From positions 23,250,001 to 23,314,000 of the forward strand of contig CM060733.1 of the NCBI GenBank assembly GCA_030704615.1: 64,000 nucleotides of DNA. The letters run 5' to 3'. The stretch comes from Takakia lepidozioides (lineage: Eukaryota > Streptophyta > Takakiopsida > Takakiales > Takakiaceae). Made by a program: the position numbers and the translations under genes. Of the stretch, positions 32,601 to 44,773 are shown piece by piece (the first letter of the stretch is position 1; every line of letters starts with the position of its first letter). The notes under the pieces were generated by a model. That model did not search any database, was not told the origin of the DNA, and saw only the letters and a list, made by a program, of their open reading frames with translations.

Positions 32601-35600
32601 TCCTATCTTTCTGGTTGTTTTGTGTTTGACGTGTTTATTGTGGGATTTGTCTGCAGACATTTCTGCCGGCTTGGATCCACGTACCAAGACAGTAAGTCCC
32701 ATGGCCCACTTTCATTGGCGAAGACCACAGACTTCAGTGCAAGTCACCTGACAAGTCGTGTGATGGGTTGATGAGAGTGTTAACAGTGATCAATGTGGCT
32801 GAGTGGGTGCAGAGTGTTCACACCTAACATCTTGCGGAAGCAAAAATTTGAAACGTGAAAACCTTCAAGGGGTTGGGGGTTTAATTTTGGTCAGTCATTT
32901 CCCCTGTCTCTCAGATCAGTTCTTTTTACTTAGCCTCTATTCTTGTCTGTCCAACTACAGCCTAGGCTATGTCAAGTCCAATTTGATGATTCCATTTCTC
33001 TTGCTCATTCTAAAGAGCTCGCCCAAATTTTAAATTTATCCATGCTGAGCCTTTGGCCTTGGCCCTGGGGGGGTCTAGTTGCTGGACAGCTCACACACAG
33101 CAGATTGATGGTTATGTGAAGGGTTTTCTAGAGGAAATCTGGAAAGCCGGAACTAATTGTTTATATCATGGTAAGTCCCACTACTGGAGTGAGCCCCTCA
33201 CAAAGGTTGTGTCTTCCCCCTCTTGTTCTTTCCCAAATTGGGGGCAGGGTCTATGGCCACAAGGCTTCAGCTTATGAATACATTCTCAGGAGCTCGCAGT
33301 GTTTCCTCTGTAACCCCTGCCATTTGGTCTTTTGTAACACGTATATGGGAAGCATGGCGGGTGCAGGCAGTTCTGACAATAGTGTTGCTTCTCGTGTTCA
33401 CATGTTCCGACTGGTTGATGGATATTAGAAAGAGGCGGAAATCAAAGGCACGAGAAGTGGCTGCAAGACAGGCTCGTGAGAGGATTTCGGGCCTTGAGCG
33501 GTGGAAACAGGCAAAAGATACAGCCAAGCGACAGGCGGCGAACTTAACTCGGAAACTCAGCCGCAACATCTCCCGAAGACGGAACCCCCGGACCAGCCAC
33601 CATGAGTTGCAGGTTAGCCTGTTTCTTTTCAGAGTGCACCATTACAATCTAAAAGACCGTTAGTTCTCACTCTTCTGTCTTGGATTCTCCTTTGATAAGT
33701 TGTTAAGAGCCGTCTTCCAGTTGGAACAACTTCAAGATTCATTCCCCTGGCAAGTCTATTTTCTGATGGTTCCTGAAGATCTTTACTCCTTTATTGATGT
33801 CAGCCCACAGCGTTGCTGCAGTTGGGTAGTGATGTCAGAAAATGAAGCATCTGATATGGGCATCTTCACGGTGAGGAATTGCTAGTAGTTATCATTATTA
33901 CATGGGTAAAGGGTGAGCATCTGTGGACACTTGGATTCTGTTTTGTTAGCAGAGGTTCGTTCTAAACTATGGGCACAGGTTTGAAGCTATAGAGCATGAG
34001 AGAGATATAACTTCTAGTGGTGCATTTCTCTGCAGAACCCCTCTCCTGACATTCATAAATCTGGCAACCTGGCGGTGCACCATTCTGGTCTGATCATTGA
34101 AACAATCAATGAGAATGGACCTGCACATGCACCCAACATTGACGCAGTTCCTCTGGTTGCCTGGTCTGGCAATCTTTATTCCACAGTGGACCTGGATGCT
34201 GCAGACCTTTATGCACCAATGCCTGTCCCTCCAGCAAGCATCCCTTTGGGAAAGGGTGGGCTTGATGAGAAGGATGCCAAGCGGAAGAGTACAGTAACAG
34301 TGAATACAGGGAGCTGGGAGTCTGACAGCCAGATTTTTGCTTATGCCTACGGCCAGATAGAGAAGGAGAGAGCCTTTGGTCTGAGGCACGACTCTCTCAG
34401 CATGAAAGATATGGATTTCTTGGAAGCCTATGGAGGACAGGTCATAGGAAGTATGCGGCCCCCAATTGAATTAAGCTTTGTTGACCTTTCCCTCCTTTTG
34501 AAAGGAAGTGGGAGGAAGATTTTGAGCAATGTGACTGGAAAGTTGTCACCGGGGCATATCACAGCAGTGATGGGTCCTTCTGGTGCTGGAAAGACCACAT
34601 TTCTAAATGCCCTGGCAGGAAAGGCAACACACAGTCACACCATGGGACAGGTGTTCATCAATGGGAAGCCCGGATCAATCCAGTCTTACAAGCGCATAAT
34701 TGGGTTTGTCCCTCAAGATGATATTGTTCATGGCAGTTTGACGGTAGAAGAGAACTTGTGGTTCAGTGCCAGCTACAGGTCACTCCCCTCTTTCTGTCTA
34801 CATCACCAATAAATGAGCTTTTTGGTTGCTATAGTTGTTACACCACAGTCGTGCTGGACTTCTGATCCAGACTTCTTGCTACAGTTTCTCCAGGAGGGAT
34901 TTCTTGTCACTGGTGCTTGCTATATGAAAGGAAATTGTGCATCTATTTTCTCTATCTTCTATCTCACGTCTCCTGCCTCATCTCACACAAGATAAGATTA
35001 TAAAGATGCTGTTCACCTGCAGGCAACTCATTGGCTGAGATTACTGCTGCTTCAAGAGATTTGACTTTCACATTCATATTCATAATGTAACATGTTGTAA
35101 TATGCACATGTGCCATGAAGGAGCTGAACATAAATTACAGCTCTTCGAATAATGTAAACCGTAAATTTGATGTTTTCCAGGCTCCCAGTTGAAATGCAAA
35201 AGTGTGAAAGGGTGCTAGTGATGGAGCGGATTATTGCAGCTCTAGGTCTGGGGCCTATCCGCGATTCTCTTGTTGGCACAGTTGAGAAGCGGGGAATCTC
35301 AGGAGGACAGCGCAAGAGAGTGAATGTGGGGCTGGAGATGGTGATGGAGCCCTCTCTGTTGATTCTTGATGAACCCACCTCTGGACTTGACAGTACATCA
35401 TCACGGTTGGTGCTCCAGGCTTTACGTCGTGAAGCTAATGTGGGTGTAAATGTTGGTGTTGTGCTTCATCAGCCAAGGTAAGTCCCTCTTCTTAAGAAAA
35501 GAGGAAATATCTCTCTTCCTTTGTCTGTCTGTCTGTCTCTTGCATCATTTTGTCTTTTCGTGCTGTGTACTAGAGAAGCGGGTCAAATACTGGTGTCTTT

Positions 35601-38600
35601 CTAGAGGTTCTCCATCCCTGGCAGAGGCCTTTAGCTGTGAGGGCCCCAAGTGCTTAGTGGCTAACACTCTGCCTAATACTAGAGTGTTCAATAGTTCTTA
35701 GATTCTGCGTTTCTACTGTTTCTTTTGTCTCTGGGTCTTTTGTACTTTGTGTTCCCTTGGGGGGAGGTAATAAGTTTCTTTCCTCTGGAGGTGTATGTGT
35801 AGATGTTGTTCTATTGTGTCCTTTGGGCTTTTTGGGCCCCACACATGTCCTAGAGATTGGATTTGCTGTGCAACCACAGCCACTTGTCCTGACTGTGGCC
35901 AAATAGGGGGTTAGAGCAGCAGTGGGGGAATCAAAATTGCTTTTTCAGCTTTTTCTAAGTTTGACTGTGTGGGCTTATATGCCTGTTGAATACTGATAGA
36001 CTCCCTGGTATTTTTTTTGTACAGTTATGGACTTTTCAAAATGTTCGATGATGTAATGCTCCTGGCTAAGGGGGGGCGGACTGTTTACTTGGGACCGGTG
36101 GATGAAGTGGAAGATTATTTTGCGGGATTGGGTTTTGAGGTTCCAGAGCGTGTAAACCCCCCGGATCAGTACATGGATGCACTTGAGGGCATTGTTATTC
36201 CAGAAAATCAACCAGACTTTGATCCAGAGACTTTACCAGTCCTCTGGATGATTCATCAGGGGTACAGCATCCCGCCAGAGCTAATGGCTACAGCTGCAGA
36301 ACTTTACTCAGTGGATGGTAAGAGGCAGAGGAGAAAAGAGCCATCAAAACTGGGGGTGAGGACTTCTACATTTGCACAAGAAGTGTTGATGGATCTGCAT
36401 GTTTCCTGGGTTTTGAGCTGGGATTTACTGAAGGGCACATTCACAAAGGTGGATGACATGTCAGGCCGTCGGACACCCGGATTCTTCACCCAGTTTCAGA
36501 TCATTTTTCGCAGGTCAGACTTATAATTCGGGGCATTTTGTAAAGACCATCGAGAGGAATTGAGAGTTCGTTTCTATCTTCACCTACTTTGAAGGGCAAC
36601 ATGTACGCCACAATCAGCTACACTAGAATCCATGTATTAGAAGTGACAGGTTTAAGGCCATGGCAGCTCACCACTGCTGGACCTTCCCATTTTGACATAA
36701 CTGAGTGAGAAACCATGTGGCAAGGAACATGTCACTTTTCACGTTCAAAATTATTTGTCCCTCAACTTCACTTGCTAAAGAGAGTCCTTAGTCACACGAT
36801 TGAGGGATCTGTTTGAAAAGAGAGAACACCCAATGCACCTTAGTCTCCTACAACCTGTCGATTGATCTAGAAGTTTCAGGATCTACTGACAAAATGACAT
36901 CTTGGGTCTGAGGGTAGCACAGCACATGTCAACTCTGTTAGCTCTGGCATTTGTGTTTGCTTCCTTCCTGTCTGATCCTTTGCAAGTAATTCTAGGCAAC
37001 CTCAGATATGTGACTTCTCACTAAAGGGAAGTGACAGTTCTAGGAGGTTACTTGGTGTTTTGGTATTGACTGGAATTTGGCTTGGGAGTTTCGCGAGTAC
37101 AGAGTGGCAAAACAGCGGTTTCGTGAGGCTAGGATTCAGGTCCAAGACTACATTATTTTGCTCATGGCAGGGGCATGCTTAGGTGTTCTCTCAGACATGA
37201 GTGATACCAAGCTGGGCTCTAGTGGTTACAGCTACACACTCATTGCTTTTGGTACAGTTCCTTTACTTCTGCACCCTTCCTACTCTTTGTTAATCTTCAC
37301 CCTCTCTCCTTTCCTCCTGCCCTTCCCTCTCCCTGTCTCTTCAAGCACACAATGAAGCTCTGTAGACAGTGGTATAAGGATTTTCATGCACTGTAGTAGT
37401 TACCATATGCTGCATCAAGCTTGGCTGAAAGCCTGCCAGCACTCTTACCAGTTTCTTTGTCTTTCACAACTCCAGGATCACTTTTTATATTGCTGTCAGG
37501 TGTAGGGAGGACAGTGTTTGTTAACCATCTCACAGTTTACACCTTGTTCCTAATCACAATTGACATGTGTGCTTGTTGTTCTCTGTACAGCTCTGCTAGC
37601 CATGATAGCTTCTTTAAGGACCTTCACGGCAGACAAGCTCCAGTTCTGGCGGGAGAGCGCATCAGGAATAAATCGCATTGCATTTTTCCTTGCTAAGGAT
37701 ATGGTGGACCTGTTTAATGTGGTGATCAAACCTCTGATCTATCTTTCCATGTTCTACTTCTTCAGCAATCCCCGCTCCACATTTGTGGCTAACTTCACAG
37801 TTACAGTTATGCTGGTGTACTGTGTCACTGGCATATCATACATTTTCGCCATCCTAATGCAGCCTGCGCCTGCACAATTGGTGAGCTCTCACGCTTAAGT
37901 CTCTTTTTTCTTTCTTACTCTCTCTTTCTCTCTCTGAACAGCAAACAGAAGCAGAGAGGAAAGGGAGAGTGCAATTGCCCGTTGTGTGGGCAATCTGAAG
38001 ACAGTATTCATTTTCTGATACACTGTGTTCTCTCACCAAAGAGACGCTCTCTTCAAATCTATCAAGGGAATTGTGGCTGTACCCCTGTTTACCAACTTTG
38101 AAAGTCTCGAGGCTGAGCCAAAAGCCCAGGCCCTCCTGAGGCCTAGTTTTTGGGCAAATCACACACACCAGATTGATGCTTGTGTGAAGGGATTTCTAGA
38201 GGATATCTGGAAAACCCGGATTAATTCTATATATGAAGGTAAGTCTTACTACCAACGTCAGCCCCTGACAGAGGTAGATTCTGTCCCTTTTGTTCCCGCT
38301 CAAACTGGGCGCGGGGTCAGTGGCCACAAGGCTACGGCAAACAACGTCTTATGAGTACAATCTCTCTCCTCTCTCTCTCTCTCTTTATACCAAGGTCAAT
38401 GGCCACAAGGCTACAGCAAACAACGTCTTATGAGTACAATCTTTATACCAAGGTATAAAGCACCATTTCATTTCATTTCTCTTTATACCAAGGTAAGTTT
38501 ACTACCAACGTCAGCCCCTGACAGAGGTAGGTTCTGTCACTTTGTGTTCCGCTCAAACTGGGCGCGGGGTCAATGGCCGCTACGGCAAACAACGTCTTAT

Positions 38601-41600
38601 GAGTACATTCTAACTCTCTCTCTCTCTCATCTGCAGTGTGGGTTCATAATTCCAACGATATTTCTTCCCCCCTCGTCCACCTAACAAATTTTCTCTGGTC
38701 GAACATGATCAAACTACAGTAAGTCAGGCTAGGTCTCTAGAATCCATTCAAGTGGGGGTGCTTAAGGAATGCATGTCAGCATGCTCCAAAACAGCTAATG
38801 TGGCTGTTCGGGGTGAGTTTGGCATCCCTCCCTTAAGCTCCTGACGAGATGAATTCAAGGTCAAATGGTGGGGTCAGCTGCAACATATGACTAATATCAG
38901 ATACCCTAAGTTAATGGACTCTATATCTTGGAAGCAGGATTGCCCTGTCAAACAGGCTAAGTCCTGGCAAAAAGGGGTAGAAGAGATTCTCAAGGATCTG
39001 AATCTAAGTCCGCAAGTCTTGACCCTGCTTGGATAAATCTGACTTAGAGGCTGTAGTGTCCAAGGCCATGTCTGTTGCCAGGAAATTGTCTGATGAAAAT
39101 GTAGTTAGGCAGAAAAGTTCCCTAAACTTGTTTCCAGTCTGTGACATGGGGGAGGACATCATGGATGACCTCCAGGGTTTACTCACTCTCGGAACATGAC
39201 TGAAATTTAAACTCGGGGCTGGAAGCCTACGCTTGAACAGCAAACAGATGCAGACAGGGTAGGGGTATTGCAAATGCCCGTTGTGTGGGCAACCTGAAGA
39301 CAATGTTCATATTCTGATTCATTGTCCTGGCCTCTCACCAGAGAGACGCCCTCTTCAAATCCATCACGGGATTTGTGCCTGTACCCTCTGTTTACCAACT
39401 GGGAAAATCTTGAGGCTCAGCCAAAAGCCAAGGCCCTTTTGGAGCCTAGTTATTGGGCAAATCACACACAGCAGATTGATGCTTGTGTAAAGGGATGTCT
39501 AGAGGATATCTGGAAAACTCGGATCAATTGTCTGTTCCAAGGTAAGTCATACTACCAGCCTCAGCCCCTGACAAAGTTAGTTTCTGTCCCTTTGTGTTCC
39601 GCTCAAACTGGGCGCGGGGTCAATGGCCGCAAGGCTACAGCAAGCAACATCTTATGAGTACATTCTCTCTCTCTCTCTCTCTTCCATTTTGTCCCATAAG
39701 CTCTATGAGATTTCCGTGGACGTTATAAAGTACCATTTCATTTCATTTCATTTCTCTCTCTCTCTCATTCATTTCATTACCTTTCGGCCTCTTTATCTCC
39801 CTCTCTCCTGAGGGCTTTGGGGCGGTTCAGGGTGGGCTCCCACAACCTACGGATAGAGACTGGCAGATGGGAAAACCTGCAGCGGGAGGACCGCCTATGC
39901 CCTGCTTGCACAGGGCGCAACCAGGAAATTGAAACTGAAGAACACTTCTTCTTCTATTGCCCCCTATACTATGAGATCCGTGGGAGATTCCATTGTCTAT
40001 TCCGTGGAACCCAATCTCTCACTGAAGTCTTCCACTATGAGGATCAGAAATGTTTGGCAGCCTACCTGCACGAGGCATTCACCCTTAGACAATCACTCGA
40101 ACAATAGTTCTTTTCTCTGACTCTGGTTTTCCTATTTTCTCTCGTGTTCTTCCTTCCACTTTGTCCCATAAGCTCTATGAGCTTTCCACGGACGTTATAA
40201 AGCACCATTTCATTTCATTTCTCTCTCCGTGTTCTGCTCAAACTGTGCACGGGGTCAATGGCCACAAGGCTACGGTAAACAATGTCTTATGAGTACATTC
40301 TCTCTGTCTGGTGGGCCACAAGGCTACAGCAAACAATGTCTTATGAGTACATTCTCTGTGTCTGGTGGGCCACACGGCTACAGCAAACAATGTCTTATGA
40401 GTACATTCTCTCTGGTGGGTGCAAACCCCACACAAGGCTCTGGGAGGATTAGTTTCCTGCAGGGTCAATGGGCTGTAAGGCTATGGCAAGCCAATGTTCA
40501 TAGGGAAAGGCATGAGTTCATTCTCTCTCTCTCTCTGTCCACCTCTCTCTCTCTGCAAGCTGGTGCCTTTTTAGAGACTCATTGTTGTTGGCAGTTGCCT
40601 TCATCTATGAGGACCTTAAGTGCCTAGCAGCTTACTGTCTCCAAGTGACATTTTCATTTGCTAGGTCCTCCAGGTGGCTGCCTTTCTTAAGCAAGATACT
40701 CCATAAGACAAGTGAACGTTTGTGACAAAACTTTGTCTTGGACGTTCAGCTGCATACTAAGTCTAAAGAGATGGTGGGATTTTGGCAGTGGTCGGTGTTT
40801 GTGCCTATTTTGGCAACACTAATTGTGGCCTCGCAACGAACTGGATTCCTGCACCTTCTCTCATATCTAAGCTATGCTCACTATGCACTTGAAGCCTACA
40901 TCATTGCAAACGCGAAAAGGTGAGTAATCTTCCCCTTCAGTTTTGGTTGCAATAGCGACAATATATTCTTCCACTCTGTGGCCATTACACTATTCTGACA
41001 CATCATTTCATCTTGCTAGATGGCTTTCAGCCATAATTCCAGTAGTGGGATGCTTTTCAATCAAGGAATCTGATTTTTGCATGTCAAATCTCCTCCAGAA
41101 AGCTGTTACAGTAGTGTTGATGGATTTGAAGATTCACCTACAACTTATTAACAAGGAGAGTCAGAGCGTCTGGGTCTTTAGCCTCTCACCAAAAGACAAA
41201 AGAGACAAATGCAAGCCTTTAAAATGAAGGCCCCTTGTGGAAAAACCCCCCCTTGACTGCTTCAGAAATTGTATGCTACCCTCACCGTCAAGCCCACATG
41301 GGTTCCCTCTGTCCCAGCTTGGTGTAACTCTAATTTCAGCGTAGAGCTTAGTATGTGAAAGGCCTTTGGGTATTCTTGAAATCAGTTTTTATGGGTTTTA
41401 CAGATTGTACTCATAAGATGTTGTTTGCCGTAGCCTTGTGGCCATTGACCCCGCGCCCAGTTTGAGCGGGAACAAAAGGAACAGAACCTACCTCTGTCAG
41501 GGGCTGACGTTGGTAGTAAGACTTACCTTCATATAAAGAAGGTAACTTTATGGGGTTTACAGAGTTAAATAGAATGCAAACCTTTGCATGTTTAGCTCAC

Positions 41601-41789
41601 ATGTGGGGGGCCTGGTGGGCCAGATACACTGGGGTATGGATAATTTCTCGGTGTGCTCTTCTTGAGAAGGAGGGCTACCATCTCCAACACTGGTCTCTTT
41701 GCTTATTGGCTCTTTTCCTTTATGGTTTTGCTGCTCGATTGGTAGCGCTAATGTGTTTGTTCACCAGCAACAGAAGTCGACAAAAATAA
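29631..41789 (+). CDS. ABCG half-transporter, ABCG24/ABCG28 subfamily (14 exons)
   Basis: Exons: 29631-29992, 30535-30608, 31287-31541, 31648-31711, 31945-32082, 32657-32691, 33293-33612, 34036-34778, 35181-35477, 36025-36513, 37103-37251, 37591-37880, 40789-40919, 41624-41789. They total 3513 bp (1170 residues) with matching phases. Domain order: signal peptide; Cys-rich extracellular region ([41 protein letters not shown]); membrane segment ([16 protein letters not shown]); basic coiled stretch. The ATPase domain has Walker [11 protein letters not shown]-loop VPQDD, signature ISGGQRKR and Walker [13 protein letters not shown]. The C-terminal membrane domain has [20 protein letters not shown] and [12 protein letters not shown]. 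Such half-transporters act as dimers, probably at the plasma membrane; substrate unknown, with lipids a family-based guess. Exon 7 starts right after a LINE tail and its acceptor (GGAG) is unusual, so its first residues are least certain. Confidence 0.92.
33052..33290 (+). mobile_element. LINE 3'-end copy in ABCG intron 6
   Basis: Related to 38100-38370 and 39420-39680: the encoded remnant has [20 protein letters not shown], then the GGGGGCAGGGTCTATGGCCA version of the conserved tail and TTATGAATACATTCTC. It is more diverged than the intron 12 copies. It ends within a few bases of exon 7. Confidence 0.75.
35600..35900 (+). mobile_element. LINE 3'-end remnant in ABCG intron 9
   Basis: Encodes [20 protein letters not shown], which matches [20 protein letters not shown] in the 39800-40110 copy, followed by non-coding tail. 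A TCTG microsatellite lies just before it (about 35520-35540). Confidence 0.6.
37925..38370 (+). mobile_element. LINE 3'-end copy in ABCG intron 12, first
   Basis: Frames contain CPLCGQSED-type zinc-knuckle coding in decayed form, then [20 protein letters not shown] and [20 protein letters not shown], then a CT-rich tail. The zinc-knuckle and the final AQTGRG...NNVL stop are shared with 39236-39680. Further tail-only pieces follow at 38385-38450 and 38480-38640. Confidence 0.75.
39236..39690 (+). mobile_element. LINE 3'-end copy in ABCG intron 12, second
   Basis: Shows [20 protein letters not shown], a CCHC-like motif typical of the C-terminal zinc domain of LINE reverse transcriptases, then in another frame [20 protein letters not shown] and [19 protein letters not shown], then a CT-rich tail. 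Frameshifted relative to the first copy, so not functional. Confidence 0.75.
39800..40230 (+). mobile_element. LINE 3' end with intact C-terminal zinc-domain frame and CATTT tail
   Basis: A 96-codon frame (39817-40107) reads [40 protein letters not shown] and [16 protein letters not shown], the C..C...H....C zinc domain of LINE polyproteins. It ends at a stop, then AAGCTCTATGAGCTTTCCAC, GGACGTTATAAAGCACC and (ATTTC)n. The same final 65 bp also occurs at 39695-39760, so the element's true 3' terminus can be defined here. Confidence 0.75.
40240..40420 (+). repeat. 54-bp tandem repeat of a LINE tail, three copies
   Basis: GGCCACAAGGCTAC-type anchors at about 40264, 40318 and 40372 are 54 bp apart. 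Each unit contains AAACAATGTCTTATGAGTAC and a TCTCT-rich run. It appears to have grown by slippage from the tail of the elements alongside. Confidence 0.75.
41403..41533 (-). repeat. LINE 3'-end copy in ABCG intron 13, inverted
   Basis: The minus strand is nearly identical to 38232-38370 (ATATGAAGGTAAGTCTTACT, AACGTCAGCCCCTGACAGAG, AAACTGGGCGCGGGGTCAAT). It is oriented against the intron 12 copies, so exon 13 lies between inverted repeats. Confidence 0.8.
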
Positions 41790-43890
41790 AAGTGAGTGAC
41801 AAGTGAGTGACTCAAACCTGGGCCTTGGCTTTTGGGCTACGAGATGTAGTAACTTGTGTGAAGGGTCCTGTTGTTGCTCTCATTCCTTACCATGGCATTC
41901 TGAGTCCTTACAATGATGAAACAATTGAGCTATTGTATGTTTTTTTCCCAGGATAGAGAGTGTTGCTAAGCTGGGTTACTGTCTCCCATAAGAACATAAA
42001 TATAACAGTCAAACTGACTCTTTCTAACTTGTCTTGAGTTGTTCTGGCAACAGGGTTAAGGTCTTCGAATGTATGCCTAAATTACTTCCCCTCTTTAGCC
42101 ATTTTGCTAAAGGGAGCTCTTTCTCACATTTTAGTGGGTGCTTACTTCCCAATTTTTAAGCTACAGCTACAAGAGTGATGCTGAAGGACTCAGATACCTT
42201 CAACGTAACAGACAACCATGTCCTGCATCTTTATGACAAAACAAGAGGAGATCAACCCCTGTGCTGTCCATTGAGAACCCTTTTCCTTTTGATATTGGAG
42301 GACAATTCACTGTTGTATATAATTGGGGCCCTCATAATGGCCCTCACTGGAGGTTTTTAGGCCCTATCAGCCTGGCGGAAATCAGGTAAGGCCACTTCCA
42401 TTTCCGTTCTAGATAATGTTATATACCTGGCTGCTGTTCAGAAATTATGTGTTATTTCCTACATAAGAGGATTACATGAGACAGGAACGGGAGAAAGTTA
42501 GACAGGGAGGTGGTTGTGTTTTCCAAGGTCTATCAGTGACAATTTTATGAAAGTGCAGCTGTGGAGCTCTCATGATATGTTGTTAGTCATAATACGCAAT
42601 AAGTTGGGCCAATCTCCAATAGAAAAAAATTGAATCAGTACAGTGAGCCTCTGGGAGATGTGTGGGTGGAATATGCATTTGTGGATGAATTCGTCTGTGC
42701 CTTTGATTGCTTGAAGCAGATGGGTTTTCCTGATCTGACAGTAGAATTATTGTGTTTGTGGATGTGATAGGATGGATAACAAGGTCAGGAGTAACATGGT
42801 GGTGTTCCATGGCGGGCAAGGTCTCATCAACACTTTTTCTTATCACTACCCACAGAACCAGACGGGAACTGGTTAGAGCACACCCTCTAGGAGGCATATC
42901 AAACTACTCAACTACCCGTCAAGGACAACGGATGTACGGCCTATTTTCTCATAGGTTTCACAAGAACATGTGGGCTGGTTTTAGTCCTGACTCCAGTGAA
43001 GCACCTAGGATCACCTCAGCAAATTCAACTCAAAAAGCTGCTGGCCATTGACACAATCTGCATAGAGTTGTGTACACTTCAGTCTTCGATGTGAACCCTC
43101 TCTGGTCACTATAAGGTAGACTTCACACTAGTTTGCAATCCTGTCTTGCTGTTGGATTGTCAATCTGAATGAGCATGTGCTCAACCAGCATCAGTTGCTG
43201 GTTTTTGTAGACTGATGTGCACCACTCTAGCAACGTGTAAGTCAAGCACACTGTGAAGTGTTGGAACACTTTCCACCTTGGTTCAGGGGCTGTCACTGTG
43301 GGTCTTGTTTCCCATGAGATCTGAACACATTTTTGTTGTAGGTAATGAAAAATCAACCTCATTTGGTCCAAAGTATTCACGCAGCCATCGCTTTTTGCAA
43401 GGCACAAGAAACTTTTACATAATAGGACAAAAATTATCACTTTTAAACGACAGCAATCTTGGATTTGACAGACTTTGTGCAAGCCTGAAAGCCAATGCAA
43501 ATACATCTCAAATACATTGGGAATGCTTACTGCATGAGGAGCAGGGTAGGAAGACAGTTTTGGCATACCAACTGACCATCATCGAATTTTAGCCCTGAGG
43601 AAGGTTACTAACAACTGAAAAGTCTATTGAAATGTGCACCAAGACTTCATGCAACAACAAAGTCTGGTAGCTAAACTCTACCATCAAATGGCTTCTTTGC
43701 AAGACTTGGGATATGTTCTGTTAGATGGCGTGGTTCTAGTTTGCAGTCCTGCGTAAACAATCAAACGAGAACCATGTCATAATCCGGCCACATGAATGGC
43801 TGAAAAAGAAAGGTTTAATGTTGCTTCGAGAAAATTATTGCGTAGTTGCCTTAGGACTGTGTTCGCATCACGAAGGGGAAGCTGTGATGA
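41790..43890. other. Intergenic, no gene supported
   Basis: Frames at 42175-42360, 42583-43051 and 43123-43592 have no recognisable domain or splice context. It should contain the 3' end of the ABCG transcript. Confidence 0.4.
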
Positions 43891-44116
43891 TTATACCTCT
43901 AACAACATATGCGGGAGCGCAGGGCTGTGTTTAAGATGACTGATGAAGCCTTTCAAACAAATTCGAACCCAACAAAGCAGGGATAGATGGTGGACACCCA
44001 TCTTGGGATATATGTTTCCAACCCGTGATGTCCAACAATACCACAATAACGAAGAGTGACAACACAGATCTAGAGAGAGAGAGCAAAGGAATACATGTTC
44101 TATTGGCTTCCCAAAC

Positions 44117-44328
44117 CTGATGTACACAGTTTCTGCTACATCAGCCATGCGCTCGCCTGTGGCAGCTATGCGCTCGCCCACCTCAGCCATACGCTCCCCA
44201 ATACGAACAAACCTCTTCCCAAGCTCTCCTACCTTGTAAGCCAAGTAGCAAACTGCGCATGCGACTAATGCAGACCCCAGCGCACCATGACTCCACCAGG
44301 CCGCATTAAACAAGCGATCTTCAGACAT
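44117..44328 (-). CDS. Small membrane-anchored protein with heptad repeats (first exon)
   Basis: ATG at 44326-44328. It reads MSEDRLFNAAWWSHGALGSA, then a likely membrane helix (LVACAVCYLAYKVGEL), then a strikingly regular seven-residue repeat GERMAEV, GERIAAT, GERMADV and AETVYI. A good donor follows at 44117/44116 (CATCAG, GTTTGG), so this should be a first exon; the frame stays open to 43891 without similarity. I do not recognise the family. The pattern suggests a short N-terminal anchor plus an amphipathic helix. The next exon was not identified. Confidence 0.45.
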
Positions 44329-44773
44329 TCCCCTTCCACTTCACTTCATTTCACAAGCATAATTTATCTGGGTTCTGCTCATCAATCTCGCCAACCGCCC
44401 TGCTGCGTTGAGAATCGAGATTGTATATGATACCGATAACCAGAATTCATGACGGCCCTAATATTCTCTCAAATCCCAGCCCAGATCTTCTCCCGACATC
44501 CTCAGAATTGTGTAAGGGTCTTTCTCCCGGTTTCCACTTTGTGATCTTCACGTAGACGAAGTCTTCCAACTGTCTACGATGCGTGCCATGAGATCAGTGG
44601 AAATTTCAACCTGCAGCAGGTTGGTGTAGCTATGTTGGAGAGATTACGTAGAATTTGGTATGCCCTAACTTCATTGTGAGTACTCAATGGATACATTTCG
44701 TGTAACAACCAGCCTGACATTTTCTTCAATATTTCTCACTTGTCTTACTGGAGAAATCCGATTTAGATTGTTT

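Noticed and set aside
41800-41860. Possible inverted SINE head (GGTTTGAGTC on the minus strand)
   Set aside because: No matching A box at the right distance; too weak to call.
42175-43592. Several open frames of 60-150 codons on both strands
   Set aside because: No domain, no consistent splice signals, amino-acid composition like random sequence.
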